From Chenopodium formosanum (Eukaryota > Streptophyta > Magnoliopsida > Caryophyllales > Amaranthaceae): DNA of 64,000 bases. The notes beneath the pieces are model-generated. The model was not told where the DNA came from. It did no database searches and saw nothing but the letters and a program-made list of their open reading frames with translations. Below, one piece after another: positions 9,850 through 19,555 of the stretch (position 1 is its first letter; each line of letters begins with the position of its first letter). Where the stretch lies: assembly GCA_024500155.1 (NCBI GenBank), contig CM044868.1, positions 30,229,165 through 30,293,164 on the forward strand, given 5' to 3'. The translations under genes were made by a program, and so were the position numbers.

Positions 9850-12800
9850 TTAGAAGTAGTACTTTTTCAAGTTGTCTACATTCCAAGTTCTGGGCAGCTG
9901 CCTGCCGTCTGGTTCTTCCAGGCGGTAGGTGTCGTCTCTTACCTCCTCATAAATTCGGTAGGGGCCTTCCCAATTTGGGGTTAGCTTTCCCTGTTCATTT
10001 GCCCTACCGACTGCCTCCATTTTCCGTAGCACAAAGTCCCCCACTTTGAGAGGACGCTTGTGTACTCTTTTGTTATAAGCCCGAGTCATTCTCAGACGGT
10101 ATATCTCATGACGCAAGGCAGCATTGCCCCTGCGTTCTGGAAGTGAGTCCAATGCTAGGCGCATGGCCTCCCAATTTGCCTCTTCATCATACAACATGAT
10201 TCGAAGGGTAGGCTCATAGTGCTCAATGGGCAGAACAGCTTCTGCACCATACACCATTAGAAATGGGGTTTCTCCCGTTGCCCCTTTAGTAGTCGTTCTG
10301 ATGGACCAAAGGACGTGTGGTAATTCATCCGCCCAGAGGCCACCAGCCCGCTCAATCTTCTTTTTAATTCCGTCTGAGATTAACTTGTTGAAGGCTTCGA
10401 CCTGGCCGTTTGCTTGTGGCCGGCCGACTGATGCGAAGAAGCTTGAGACCCCCTGGTCTCCCAGCCAAGTCTTGAGTTGAGGCGTCTCAAATTGAGGACC
10501 ATTGTCAAAAACCATAGACATGGGCACCCCGAAACGAGTGATTATGTTCCTCCAGATAAAGGAAATGACGTCTTTAGTCTTGATGTTTTTGACTGCCTCA
10601 GCCTCTACCCACTTAGTAAAGTAATCCACAGCCACCAATATATAGCGCTTGCCGCCTGGTGCAGTTGTATATGGCCCCAGAATGTCCATGCCCCACTTGG
10701 CAAAGGGTATTGGGCTGTGGATGGCCGTCAGGTCTGTAGCCGGACGATGGATGAGCTTGCCAAACTTTTGGCACTTGTCACATTTTTTCACCATTTCGAT
10801 GGCATCCGTCTCCAGAGTCGGCCAAAAGTAAAGCCGCCTGGCCTTGGCCGCGAGGGATCTACCGCCTATATGGGAGGCGCAGAATCCCGAATGCAACTCT
10901 TCGAGAACTTCCTTTCCCTTTTCAGGGGTAACACACTTCAACAGGGGTTTCAAAAAGCCAGCCCTGAAGAGCTCTCCTTGCCGTAACTCGAAGTTAGCTG
11001 CTCGTTTTTTTAGAACAGCCGCCTTCCGTGGTGAGTCAGGGAGCGTGCCGTCTGCAAGATAGGTCCGGATACTGTCCATCCAGGTTGAGCTTCGGTCAAG
11101 AATTCCAATGGGGTCTTCCCCTGATATACTTCTTTTTTCCATGACCTTCCAGAAGACTGACCGAGGCGTTTCACAGGAGGCGGATGATGCCAATTTGGAC
11201 AGAGCATCCGCCTGATTGTTTGAAGACCTGGGCACCTGAGTTAGATGAAATTCTTCAAGTGACCCAACTTCACTCTTGACCGCCTGCAAATACTTTATCA
11301 TGGCCGGATGAGTGGCCTCGTACGTTCCATTAACCTGAAGTACGACCAGTTGAGAATCAGAGCAGGCGGATACCTTCTTCGCCCCTGCCGCCTTGCAATA
11401 CCGGATGCCGGCCAGCAGGGCCTCATACTCGGCCTCATTATTAGAGACCTGAAACTTGAACCGTAGTGCGTATTCGTACTTATCTCCTTCAGGAGATTGA
11501 CAGATAATCCCCGCACCACAGCCGTTCACAGTGGAGCTTCCATCCACATATACTTTCCAGACCTGGTCCGTATTGTCCGGAACAACCGGCCTTGTCATTT
11601 CAACAATAAAGTCAGCGAATGCTTGTCCCTTTATTGCCTTCCTTGATTCATAAGAGATTTCTAATCCTTGTATTTCGATTGCCCATTTGAGCATTCGTCC
11701 AGAAGACTCCAAGGTTGTGAGTGGCCGTTTGATCGGTTGGTCAGTATAGACCTCTACCGCATGCGCCAAGAAGTAAGGTTTAAGCTTCTTGATGGCCATG
11801 TAAAGGGCAAAGCCGAATTTCTCAACCATGGGGTACCGAAGCTCCGCATTTCTTAAAACATGGCTTATGAAATACACCGGGAGCTGGATGCCGTCTCTTT
11901 CAGCTAAGAGGACAGCACTGAGGGCATGATCAGAGACAGCTAAGTACATGAAGAGCTTCTCTTTAGGCAAAGGGCTGACAAGCCTCGGCAAAGAGTGCAG
12001 ATGAGTTTTTAACCTTTGAAAGGCCGCCTCTGCATCATTCCCCCATTCAAAGTTTGTCTTCTTTTTGATTGCCTGGAAAAAGTAGAGACACTTGTCGCCT
12101 GAACGGCTGAGGAATCTCCCCAGGGCCGCCAGACAACCTGTTAGTTTTTGCACTTCCTTCACAGTACGGGGCGACTGCGTGTCGATTACCGCCTGTATTT
12201 TCTCAGGGTTGGCCTCTATTCCTCTTTGGTCAATCAAAAATCCGAGAAACTTCCCAGACTCAACACCAAAGACACACTTTTTTGGGTTTAGCATGACCTT
12301 GTGCCGCCTGAGTGTGGCGAATGTTTCTTGGAGATCAGCAAGGTGATCCGCCTGCTGTTTGGATTTGACTATCATATCATCAATGTACGCCTCTACAATC
12401 CTTCCGATTTGATTAATGAAGACCGTATTAATCATTCGTTGGAAGGTAGCAGGCGCATTCTTCAAACCAAACGGCATCACAGTATAACAGAACAACCCCT
12501 GATCAGTGACGAATGCCGTCTTTTCTTGATCTTTTTTCCACAGGGGGATCTGATGGAAACCTGAATAGGCGTCCATGAAACTCATCAGGGCATGTCCGGC
12601 TGTTGAGTCGACCAGACTGTTGATCTTAGGAAGTGGATAACTATCCTTTGGACATGCCTTGTTGAGGTCTGTGTAATCAACACACATCCGCCAAGTTCCA
12701 TTCGGCTTTTTTACTAACACAACGTTAGCCACCCACTCAGGGAAGTTGCACGGCCGAATGAACTTGGCATCTAACAGCTTTTTTACTTCGGCAGCTGTCG

Positions 12801-13098
12801 CCTGACTTCTTTCTTCGCCGTGGTTTCTTTTCTTTTGCCGGATGGGCTTCTTTATAGGATCCACGGCGAGTTTGTGGACGGCGAGATCCGGGCTGATGCC
12901 TGGCATCTCCTCCACTTCAAAGGCAAAGATGTGTTTGAATTCCTTGAGTAGCTGGTGAAGGCTTTCACCCAGCTTTGCAAATGCAACCGTCCCCACCTTA
13001 ACAGTCCATTCTGGACAGCTGTCGTCTAGAGGGATGTCAATGTGCTCACCAGCAGGCTGGGGGCGGAGATCATCCGACCGTTCCCCGGTCAGTGATTG
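9850..13098 (-). CDS. pol: Element H pol: RT, RNase H, second RNase H, integrase
   Basis: This frame is open from just after a TAG codon (13099-13101) to 9850, about 1082 residues, with no ATG near its start, so it should be made as an extension of the protease frame. Counting from the GTG at 12996, RT motifs include YIDD at 204-207. A first RNase H follows, then a second, archaeal-type RNase H (Asp 484 in YVDGSS, the NEAEYEA Glu, Asp in CSDSQ, Asp 597 in QADALS), which is a Tat-lineage mark. Integrase has the HHCC finger (H702, H709, C739, C742) and an intact catalytic triad (D771, D831, E867). The polyprotein would copy the RNA genome and insert cDNA. All visible catalytic residues are present, so this part may be functional. 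Confidence 0.93.
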   Translation of the reverse strand, partial: QSLTGERSDDLRPQPAGEHIDIPLDDSCPEWTVKVGTVAFAKLGESLHQLLKEFKHIFAFEVEEMPGISPDLAVHKLAVDPIKKPIRQKKRNHGEERSQATAAEVKKLLDAKFIRPCNFPEWVANVVLVKKPNGTWRMCVDYTDLNKACPKDSYPLPKINSLVDSTAGHALMSFMDAYSGFHQIPLWKKDQEKTAFVTDQGLFCYTVMPFGLKNAPATFQRMINTVFINQIGRIVEAYIDDMIVKSKQQADHLADLQETFATLRRHKVMLNPKKCVFGVESGKFLGFLIDQRGIEANPEKIQAVIDTQSPRTVKEVQKLTGCLAALGRFLSRSGDKCLYFFQAIKKKTNFEWGNDAEAAFQRLKTHLHSLPRLVSPLPKEKLFMYLAVSDHALSAVLLAERDGIQLPVYFISHVLRNAELRYPMVEKFGFALYMAIKKLKPYFLAHAVEVYTDQPIKRPLTTLESSGRMLKWAIEIQGLEISYESRKAIKGQAFADFIVEMTRPVVPDNTDQVWKVYVDGSSTVNGCGAGIICQSPEGDKYEYALRFKFQVSNNEAEYEALLAGIRYCKAAGAKKVSACSDSQLVVLQVNGTYEATHPAMIKYLQAVKSEVGSLEEFHLTQVPRSSNNQADALSKLASSASCETPRSVFWKVMEKRSISGEDPIGILDRSSTWMDSIRTYLADGTLPDSPRKAAVLKKRAANFELRQGELFRAGFLKPLLKCVTPEKGKEVLEELHSGFCASHIGGRSLAAKARRLYFWPTLETDAIEMVKKCDKCQKFGKLIHRPATDLTAIHSPIPFAKWGMDILGPYTTAPGGKRYILVAVDYFTKWVEAEAVKNIKTKDVISFIWRNIITRFGVPMSMVFDNGPQFETPQLKTWLGDQGVSSFFASVGRPQANGQVEAFNKLISDGIKKKIERAGGLWADELPHVLWSIRTTTKGATGETPFLMVYGAEAVLPIEHYEPTLRIMLYDEEANWEAMRLALDSLPERRGNAALRHEIYRLRMTRAYNKRVHKRPLKVGDFVLRKMEAVGRANEQGKLTPNWEGPYRIYEEVRDDTYRLEEPDGRQLPRTWNVDNLKKYYF

Positions 13099-13104
13099 CT
13101 ATTG
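13090..13104 (-). promoter_or_regulatory. Candidate stop-codon readthrough site, CAA TAG CAA TCA
   Basis: Protease and RT of H lie in the same frame, separated by a single TAG at 13099-13101. The context on the sense strand is CAA TAG CAA TCA, which fits the type I readthrough consensus UAG-CAR-YYA known from tobamoviruses. The RT side has no nearby ATG. Sequence and frame are seen; readthrough itself is inferred. Confidence 0.6.
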
Positions 13105-14205
13105 CTTTTCTTTTTTGACCACCACCAGCTGATCAGTCTTTCTTTTCTTTCCGGCTGGTTGGGCCGACTGTTCTTCCTCGACATTATCGAGGTCAATCAT
13201 TTGCTTGCCTCGGCCGGATGCTGCGGCCGCAGGATTGACGTCCGAGAGATAACACTCTCGAGCCGTCTTTTGGTCCCCATTAAGGGAACCAACTGTTCCA
13301 TCATCCTTCTCATACTTGAGTAGCATGAGAGCAGGGATGATGACGGCCTTACACTCATTAAGAGTGGGTCGGCCAAAGATGAGGTTGTAAGCCGTGAGCT
13401 CTTCAACCACTAAGAGACGGATGGTCATGTGTCGACCGTCTCCCCTGCTTCCCAGGCGGACAGGTAGGTCGATTCGTCCGACTGGGTGCACAAGTCCTCC
13501 TCCAAACCCAACTAAGGTGTGAGTGACCTCCATCATGCTATCCGGTTTGTACTTGAGATTGGACAAGCATTTGAGGCTGATGAGGTCAGAGGAACTTCCT
13601 GTGTCTATTAGAATTCGGCCAACTAGCTGGTTGGCGACTTTACACTCAACGACAACAGGGTCATCATGCGGCCGACGGACTTTGCCTCTGTCCTGTTCGG
13701 TGATGACAACTTTAGGGAAGGTGGATGTGCTAGCTGTATCCCCTTCCTCAACAGAATTAACCATCTTTCTCAGATGGTCCTTGGTGCCCCGAATGGTCGG
13801 GCCACCACCGGCAAATCCGCCTGCTATGGTATACACCGGGTCTTCATCAGTTTCGGCACTCACAGCAGGCTGGGGAGTCTTCTTCTTGGACTGCCCCGGG
13901 TTTGCTTTTGAAGTCACTTTGGACTTCACATAGGACTTCAACTGTCCTTTGTCGGCCAGACGGTCGAGCTCCCGCTTGAGACTAAAACAGTCATTCGTGT
14001 CATGGCCAACATCCTCATGGAAAAGGCAATGCTTGTTCTTGTTTCGATTTTCAACGGAACCTTTCATAGCAGTCGGCTTTTCAAGAGTTAGCCGATCCTT
14101 AATTTCCAAAAGGATGGAGCAGCAGTCCTTGTGGAATTCGTACCTTGGAACGTACGGTTTCCACTCTTTTTTCTTCTTTTTGGGCCGGTTGATCAGAGTT
14201 ATCAA
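13099..14205 (-). CDS. Element H aspartic protease region
   Basis: The 368-residue frame contains a CHHC-like knuckle (HCLFHEDVGHDTNDC), a basic linker, the protease active site LIDTGSSSDLI, and the typical FGRPTLNECKAV region near the end of the protease. It overlaps gag by about 107 bases in a different frame. Comparison with copy A, in which gag runs into protease in one frame, shows that H has one extra base in an A-rich run (T6 run at 14167-14172 on the plus strand). It ends at the TAG in a leaky context. The protein would cleave the Gag-Pol polyprotein. Confidence 0.88.
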   Translation of the reverse strand: MITLINRPKKKKKEWKPYVPRYEFHKDCCSILLEIKDRLTLEKPTAMKGSVENRNKNKHCLFHEDVGHDTNDCFSLKRELDRLADKGQLKSYVKSKVTSKANPGQSKKKTPQPAVSAETDEDPVYTIAGGFAGGGPTIRGTKDHLRKMVNSVEEGDTASTSTFPKVVITEQDRGKVRRPHDDPVVVECKVANQLVGRILIDTGSSSDLISLKCLSNLKYKPDSMMEVTHTLVGFGGGLVHPVGRIDLPVRLGSRGDGRHMTIRLLVVEELTAYNLIFGRPTLNECKAVIIPALMLLKYEKDDGTVGSLNGDQKTARECYLSDVNPAAAASGRGKQMIDLDNVEEEQSAQPAGKKRKTDQLVVVKKEKQ

Positions 14206-15703
14206 TGGCCCAGACTTGCTTTTTCTTTTTGCTCTCTTCTGGCTTAGGAGCCAGCTGAGCAGGCTGAGTCTCTTTCTGCCGGTCGGACTTCTTATGGTCC
14301 GACTGCTTATTGGAGGAGCAGAGTTCGGTCGCCTGTATGTAGGCTTCCGCCTCTCGCAAGGCTCCTTGCAGAGTAAAGATTTGTTTGCGGACGAGTTCGT
14401 ACTTAAAAGTAGACCCGTCCTTCAGACCCTTAAAGAAGTCTGTGAAGGCGACCTCATTAGACAGCCCATGAATCTGGATTCGGACCAGATTGAACCGCCT
14501 GACGTAGGATCGCAGACCTTCTCTATCTCCCTGCTGTACATTGCCCAAGTCAAGACTTGTCTTTTTGGCAGGGATGTTCATAGAGAAGTTTGATGCAAAC
14601 AAGAACGCAAGCGTCTTGAAGCTATTTATGCAGCCAGCCGGCAGGTTGCCAAACCACTGCTGGGCTATGCCCTTCAGGGTGGCTGGAAAGCAACGACACC
14701 ATGCGGCATCATCCAACCCCTGTAAATACATGAGGTGGGTGTATGCTAGCAGGTGGTCTTCTGGGTTGGAGGTCCCATCATAGGCCCCAACCAGAACGTT
14801 TTTAACTTTGGCCGGCTGTACGGCTTCAGTTATTTCCTTAGAGAAAGCAGTGGGTTGATCTCCAAGGTGTTGCAGCCTAAGCTGCCAGTCCATCGGCTGA
14901 TAGCCGTATGCCGCCTGTCCTCCATAGAGGGTAGGTTGCATGTAAGGTACAACTGGCGCCTGGTACAATGGCTGTGCCATGTACTGAGCGGACTGAATCA
15001 CATGTGGCCCAGACTGAACCCTTTGGCTGCTTGCTGGGGTCTCATGCACAGACTGGGAACATCTCACAGAGGTATTCCGAAAGCTATCATGATAAGTCGA
15101 CGTTGAAGCCGACTCTGATTGCTGAGTTCTCCTCTCCTCAATGTATTGCCGAGCATCAGAGAACGTTTTCTTGCTACCATCCGGCTGTATGTGCCGGATG
15201 GGTTTTCTTGCACCTATTTCTGGGAAACGGAGCCGATTAAGGTCAAACTGGGGCCTGGCCTTCTCCTTAGGAGCAGGATGAGGAGTCGGCTGACGGTCCC
15301 TGACCGACTTCTGTTTGCCAGCTTGGGCTGGCTTCTTGGTCGACTGCTCCTTTCTAGGAGTAGGCGACTTCTTTGAGGCGAGCTGCTTGATTTCACCCCT
15401 GAGGCTGCTCAGGAGTGACATTAGTTCATCCCGAGTGACGGGAGCTGATCCTGCCTCCTGGGAAGGATCAACTGGCCGCCCCGAGGGCTTCTTTGGCTGA
15501 CCAGCAGTTTTGCTTGGTCCTGCCTGAACATGGGAACGCTCTCGCCGTTCCTTACTGCGGATGCGTTTAGAGATGAGGGATCCATTTGGATCCACATAGG
15601 TTTCAACATCAGCGTCGTCACCTGAGTCATGGTCCGTTTGGACCAGTACATCATTTGGAGGCCGAATGGTCTCTGGATTTGGTACAAGCTCTTGTAAAGC
15701 CAT
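14099..15703 (-). CDS. gag: Element H Gag
   Basis: The frame starts at an ATG at 15703, 18 bases inside the primer binding site, and encodes 534 residues. The N-terminus is acidic (DHDSGDDADVETY), followed by Lys/Ser/Pro-rich low-complexity sequence and then the retrotransposon gag domain (DGTSNPEDHLLAY through KGIAQQWFGNLP and RSYVRRFNLVRIQ). Copy A has the same domain order, about 75-80% identical by eye. Gag would form the virus-like particle in the cytoplasm. The last 35 residues or so are out of frame relative to copy A because of the extra base described under protease. Confidence 0.9.
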   Translation of the reverse strand: MALQELVPNPETIRPPNDVLVQTDHDSGDDADVETYVDPNGSLISKRIRSKERRERSHVQAGPSKTAGQPKKPSGRPVDPSQEAGSAPVTRDELMSLLSSLRGEIKQLASKKSPTPRKEQSTKKPAQAGKQKSVRDRQPTPHPAPKEKARPQFDLNRLRFPEIGARKPIRHIQPDGSKKTFSDARQYIEERRTQQSESASTSTYHDSFRNTSVRCSQSVHETPASSQRVQSGPHVIQSAQYMAQPLYQAPVVPYMQPTLYGGQAAYGYQPMDWQLRLQHLGDQPTAFSKEITEAVQPAKVKNVLVGAYDGTSNPEDHLLAYTHLMYLQGLDDAAWCRCFPATLKGIAQQWFGNLPAGCINSFKTLAFLFASNFSMNIPAKKTSLDLGNVQQGDREGLRSYVRRFNLVRIQIHGLSNEVAFTDFFKGLKDGSTFKYELVRKQIFTLQGALREAEAYIQATELCSSNKQSDHKKSDRQKETQPAQLAPKPEESKKKKQVWAIDNSDQPAQKEEKRVETVRSKVRIPQGLLLHPFGN

Positions 15704-15720
15704 TTCAGAGGTACTCTCCC

Positions 15721-15734
15721 CTCAGACGGCGCCA
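15721..15734 (-). other. Primer binding site of element H
   Basis: The sense strand reads TGGCGCCGTCTGAG two bases inside the 5' LTR. The first nine bases match the 3' end of plant tRNA-Asp, a primer form often seen in Tat elements. It fixes the right LTR as the 5' LTR. Confidence 0.75.
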
Positions 15735-15736
15735 AA

Positions 15737-16377
15737 TGTTTCGGGGGTTTTTGTCCCTCGGGAGAGTTACAACACTGAAACTGGATTCAACTGAGGATGC
15801 CTGTACCTGCAAAGCAAACGGACTGCCGGATGGTCGGTGGTCCGCCTCCGAAGATTAAGTCAGTAAATATTCGAAGATGAAACGTGCGGAAGTAAAGTTA
15901 TCTGCTTGGATTCCAAGCTCAGGTAAAGTGCTGTGTGTTCCTTGAAAACGACAGCTCTGTGGTAAGTGACGTATTGACTCGTGTTGTGTGTCAAGAATTC
16001 TCTCTTTTTTTCGTCCTCGTCATAAATGACGTAACGTCCCTATTTATAGGGAAAGGTGCGCCCTCCTAGGATCTGATGACCTAGGAGTTAGGTGACGCCG
16101 TTTTGCAGCGCCTCGGGATTTGGGCTTTAGAAGGCCGCCATCCCAGGGCTAATACCTGAGTGACACGTGTCATTGTGCCCAAAAGGATTCTGAAGCACCT
16201 TTTGGGTGACACGTGTCGCCGACTGAATGGTCCCTGCTGGACCTTCAGTCCACGTAGGACGGAGAAGAGTCCACCCTCCACGTGTCATCACTCCATAGGT
16301 CCAAATGGCACCTATATGGAGGACACGTGGCACTTCCTGGTTGGGCCACCTGGCTGGGTATAAAAATACCCAAATCA
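15737..16377 (-). repeat. 5' LTR of element H
   Basis: 641 bp, TGTTTCGG to AAATCA on the plus strand, followed by the CTTAG duplication. It differs from the 3' LTR at about six positions. It holds the presumed promoter of H. Confidence 0.95.
16041..16329 (-). promoter_or_regulatory. LTR promoter of H: TATA box with upstream ABRE/G-box cluster
   Basis: On the sense strand TATAAATA lies at 16048-16041. Upstream, ACGTG cores lie at 16165-16169, 16211-16215, 16280-16284 and 16325-16329, each in a CACGTG or ACGTGTC context, the binding core of plant bZIP/ABF factors. The same array is present in the 3' LTR. Copy A shows the same positions partly decayed to ACATG or ATGTG. Motifs are seen; ABA, stress or light response is inferred. 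Confidence 0.55.
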
Positions 16378-16382
16378 CTTAG
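16378..16382. repeat. Target-site duplication CTTAG, right copy (element H)
   Basis: It matches 4578-4582 exactly. Confidence 0.95.
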
Positions 16383-16992
16383 CCACCGTTTTAGTGGGGC
16401 CATGATGTCCATCATAGGGTGAAGTATGACAATTGGTAAGGACGCCGTGAACCTCCCATTCGGGAACACACATGCGAAATAATCCATCTGCACACTCACG
16501 AAACAAAAAGGGATCATCTCAAAAATAATGTTTAACATCATAAAGGAATTTCTTTTTCTGTTGGTAGGACACGTCAGGAGGTAGAGTACCACCCACTAAA
16601 TAATTAGCAAGATCAGCATACCAAGGGTGATGCTCTACAACTGCATACTGGTTGTCATCAGGGAAAGAATCATCTATAGGTAAAGAATCCTTACCCTCAT
16701 CATACCAGATACGTGACAAGTGGTCTGCCACTACGTTCTCTGCTCCCTTTTTATCTTTTATTTCTATGTTGAAATCTTGGAGCAAGAGAACCCACCGGAG
16801 TAGCCTTGGCTTTGATTCCGCCTTGGCTATCAAGTATTTTAGTGCTGCATGATCAGTAAAAACAATAACTTTAGAACCAACTAGATATGATCTAAATTTT
16901 TCTAAAGCATAAATAACAGCAAGAAACTCCTTTTCTGTGGTGCAATAAATTTTGGGCTTCATCCAAGGTTTTGCTAGCATAATAAATAGCAT
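16383..16992 (-). pseudogene. pol: Athila G pol, RNase H and start of integrase zinc domain
   Basis: The frame 16992-16519 contains the RNase H C-terminal half (YCTTEKEFLAVIYAL, FTDHAALKYL, VVADHLSR). A TGA at 16519-16521 stands where the frame otherwise continues into the integrase N-terminal region (PYDGHHGPTKTVAK), which stops at the H insertion. RNase H is out of frame with RT owing to one extra T near 16945. Both lesions would prevent a full polyprotein. Confidence 0.85.
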
Positions 16993-19474
16993 GAAAAACC
17001 TTGTCCTTCCTCTGTCCGAGCACGACTCCTAGTGCAAAGTCACTTGCATCACACATGATCTCGAAAGGAAGGTTCCAATCGGGAGCACATATGATGGGTG
17101 CCAATATCAAAGCCTGCTTAATCCTGTTAAAAGCCTCAAGACATTCGTCAGTAAAAATAAATGGGGCATCCTTGAGCAAAAGCTGTGTTAGTGGTTTAGC
17201 AATTTTAGAAAAATCTTTGATAAAGCGGCGATAAAACCCCGCATGACCCAAGAAGCTTCTAACTCCCTTAACATTGATTGGGGGAGGTAATTGCTCAATC
17301 ACTGATATTTTAGCCTTGTCTATTTGTATGCCCTTATCAGATACAATATGGCCAAGGACTACTCCCTCTGTCACCATAAAGTGACATTTTTCCCAATTAA
17401 GGACTAAGCTGCACTTTTCACATCTTTTCAAAATTTTAGCGAGATTAATTAAACATGAATCAAATGAAGAACCATATACGCTAAAATCATCCATAAAGAC
17501 CTCCATAATAGACTCTATGAAATCAGAAAAAATACTCATCATGCAATGTTGAAAGGTAGCGGGTGCATTACATAAACCAAAGGGCATTCTACGATATGCA
17601 AAAGTGCCATAAGGGCATGTAAAGGTAGTCTTTTCCTCATCTTCAGGGTGAATCGGAATTTGGAAAAATCCCGAATACCCGTCCAAATAGCAAAAGAATT
17701 TGTGATTGGCTAACCTCTCAAGCATTTGATCTATAAAGGGAAGAGGGAAGTGATCCTTTTTAGTGGCGATATTTAATTTACGATAGTCTATGCACATACG
17801 CCACCCTGTTACAGTTCTAGTGGGAATTAATTCATTTTTTTCATTTGTTATCACAGTCATCCCACCCTTCTTCGGTACTACCTGCACAGGACTTACCCAC
17901 TTGGAGTCAGAAATAGGATAGATAATACCTGCATCAAGTAATTTCATCACCTCCTTCTTGACTACTTCCTGCATGTTGGGATTTAATCTTCGTTGGGGTT
18001 GAATGCAGGGCTTGTAATTTTCCTCTAGATGAATCCTGTGCATGCAAAAATCAGGGCTAATACCCTTGAGATCATCAATACTGTACCCTATAGCCTTCTT
18101 ATGGGTTTTGAGGACCCCTAGAAGTTGGGAAGATTGTAGGTCAGTGAGTGCAGTACTGATGATCACGGGGTGTAGTTCCTGTTCATCGAGAAAAACATAT
18201 TTTAAATGAGAAGGGAGAGGTTTTAGCTCAGGTTTCTTGACCTCTGCAGGTTTTGATTCCTGAACTAAATTTACTACCTTCATTGTCTCCTTGGGGCTTA
18301 ACTCTTCTAAGGAAAGAGCCTTTTCAATATCCTGTACCTCATTACCCCAAATGCTTGCATTGTCGCTAGATAAATTCCCGCAGAGAACTTCCTCTAAGGG
18401 ATCCTTCGCAAGAACCTGTGGCAAGCTATCACCACAAATATCGTCCATTATATCAATTGTATCAATGTAGCAACAATTTTCCTCTAACATAGGCCCTTTC
18501 AAAACCTTCCCTAAATTAAAGGTAACATTATCGTCACCTACAGAAAGGGTTAGTTTACCATTTTTCACATCAATAATCAATCCTGCAGTGTGGAGGAAAG
18601 GCCTACCTAATATAATGGGTATTTGTGTGTCCTCTGCCATATCTAAAACAAAAAAATCAACAGGTATGAAAAATTTACCAACTCTGACAGGTACGTCCTC
18701 TAAAATACCTAAAGGGTATTTTACCGAACGATCTGCCATTTGCAAAGTTATATTAGTAATTTTTAATTCTCCCATATTTAATTTAGCGCAGATAGATGAT
18801 GGCATGACACTGACACTAGCACCCAAATCACACAAAGCTTTATCACTAAAAACATTCCCAATGTGACAAGGGATAGAAAAACTACCGGGATCCTTTAATT
18901 TAGGAGGGGATTTATTTTGCAAATAAGCGCTACACTCCTCTGTGAAAGCTACAGTTTCTACTTCATTAAAGGCCCTTTTCCTAGTCAGAATGTCTTTCAT
19001 AAATTTAGCATAAGCAGGTACTTGAGTGATTAAATTAGTGAAAGGAACTGTTACCTGCAGGTTTTTCACAACTTCTAAAAACTTATTGAATTGTTTATCA
19101 AGCTTACTCTTCAGTTGTCTATTAGGGAATGGGAGCTTGATAACTAGGCTCTGCACATCTCCTCCCTTATCCTGCGATTTACCCTGCACAGAGACATTAG
19201 TAGGGTTAGTATCTATTTGGAGCCCTGCAGGGCTAGCAGGATTACCGTTTGGTATAGAGGAATCTATATCAGGAACTGGTCTATCTTCCTTTGGCATAGG
19301 AGGTCCATCATAATGTGATGGTAGAGCTCCCTGCTGACGAGATTGTAGGGTAGATGAGAGTTGTGCAATTTGATTGTCCATGATTTTATTATGGGCTAGG
19401 ATAGAATCAATTTGCGCATCCCTACTCTCCATATTCTTTTGCATATTGGCAAGCATTGCTTTAATTTCTGTCAT
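16892..19474 (-). pseudogene. pol: Athila G protease and reverse transcriptase
   Basis: This 860-residue frame is in phase with gag but separated from it by a TAA at 19556-19558. The aspartic protease site is ALCDLGASVSVMP (Asp near residue 216), with the second motif IPIILGRPFLHTAG. RT motifs include WRMCIDYRKLN, the PFGLCNAPATFQ region and the active site FMDD at 660-663. The RNase H start (EIMCDASDFALG) follows before the frame is lost by a 1-base insertion near 16945. The domain sequence is well kept, so decay is moderate. Confidence 0.9.
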
Positions 19475-19555
19475 GGCAGGGTTGGAAGATGATGAGGGTG
19501 ATGCTTGGCTTTTCTGGCCGGCATTAGGATGATAATATTTTTGCTGTGGTGGTGT

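Larger units (their letters stand above)
4583..16377 (-). mobile_element. Tat-lineage Ty3/gypsy retrotransposon (element H), complete
   Basis: This is an 11795-bp element with two 641-bp LTRs, a 5-bp target duplication, a primer site beside the right LTR, and gag, protease, RT, RNase H, archaeal-type second RNase H and integrase on the minus strand. The second RNase H and an antisense gene between integrase and the 3' LTR are hallmarks of the Tat lineage (Retand/Ogre relatives). The LTRs differ at about six positions of 641 by eye, so insertion is recent. RT and integrase active sites are intact. Remaining defects are a +1 base in an A-run between gag and protease and one stop in the antisense gene. 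Confidence 0.95.
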
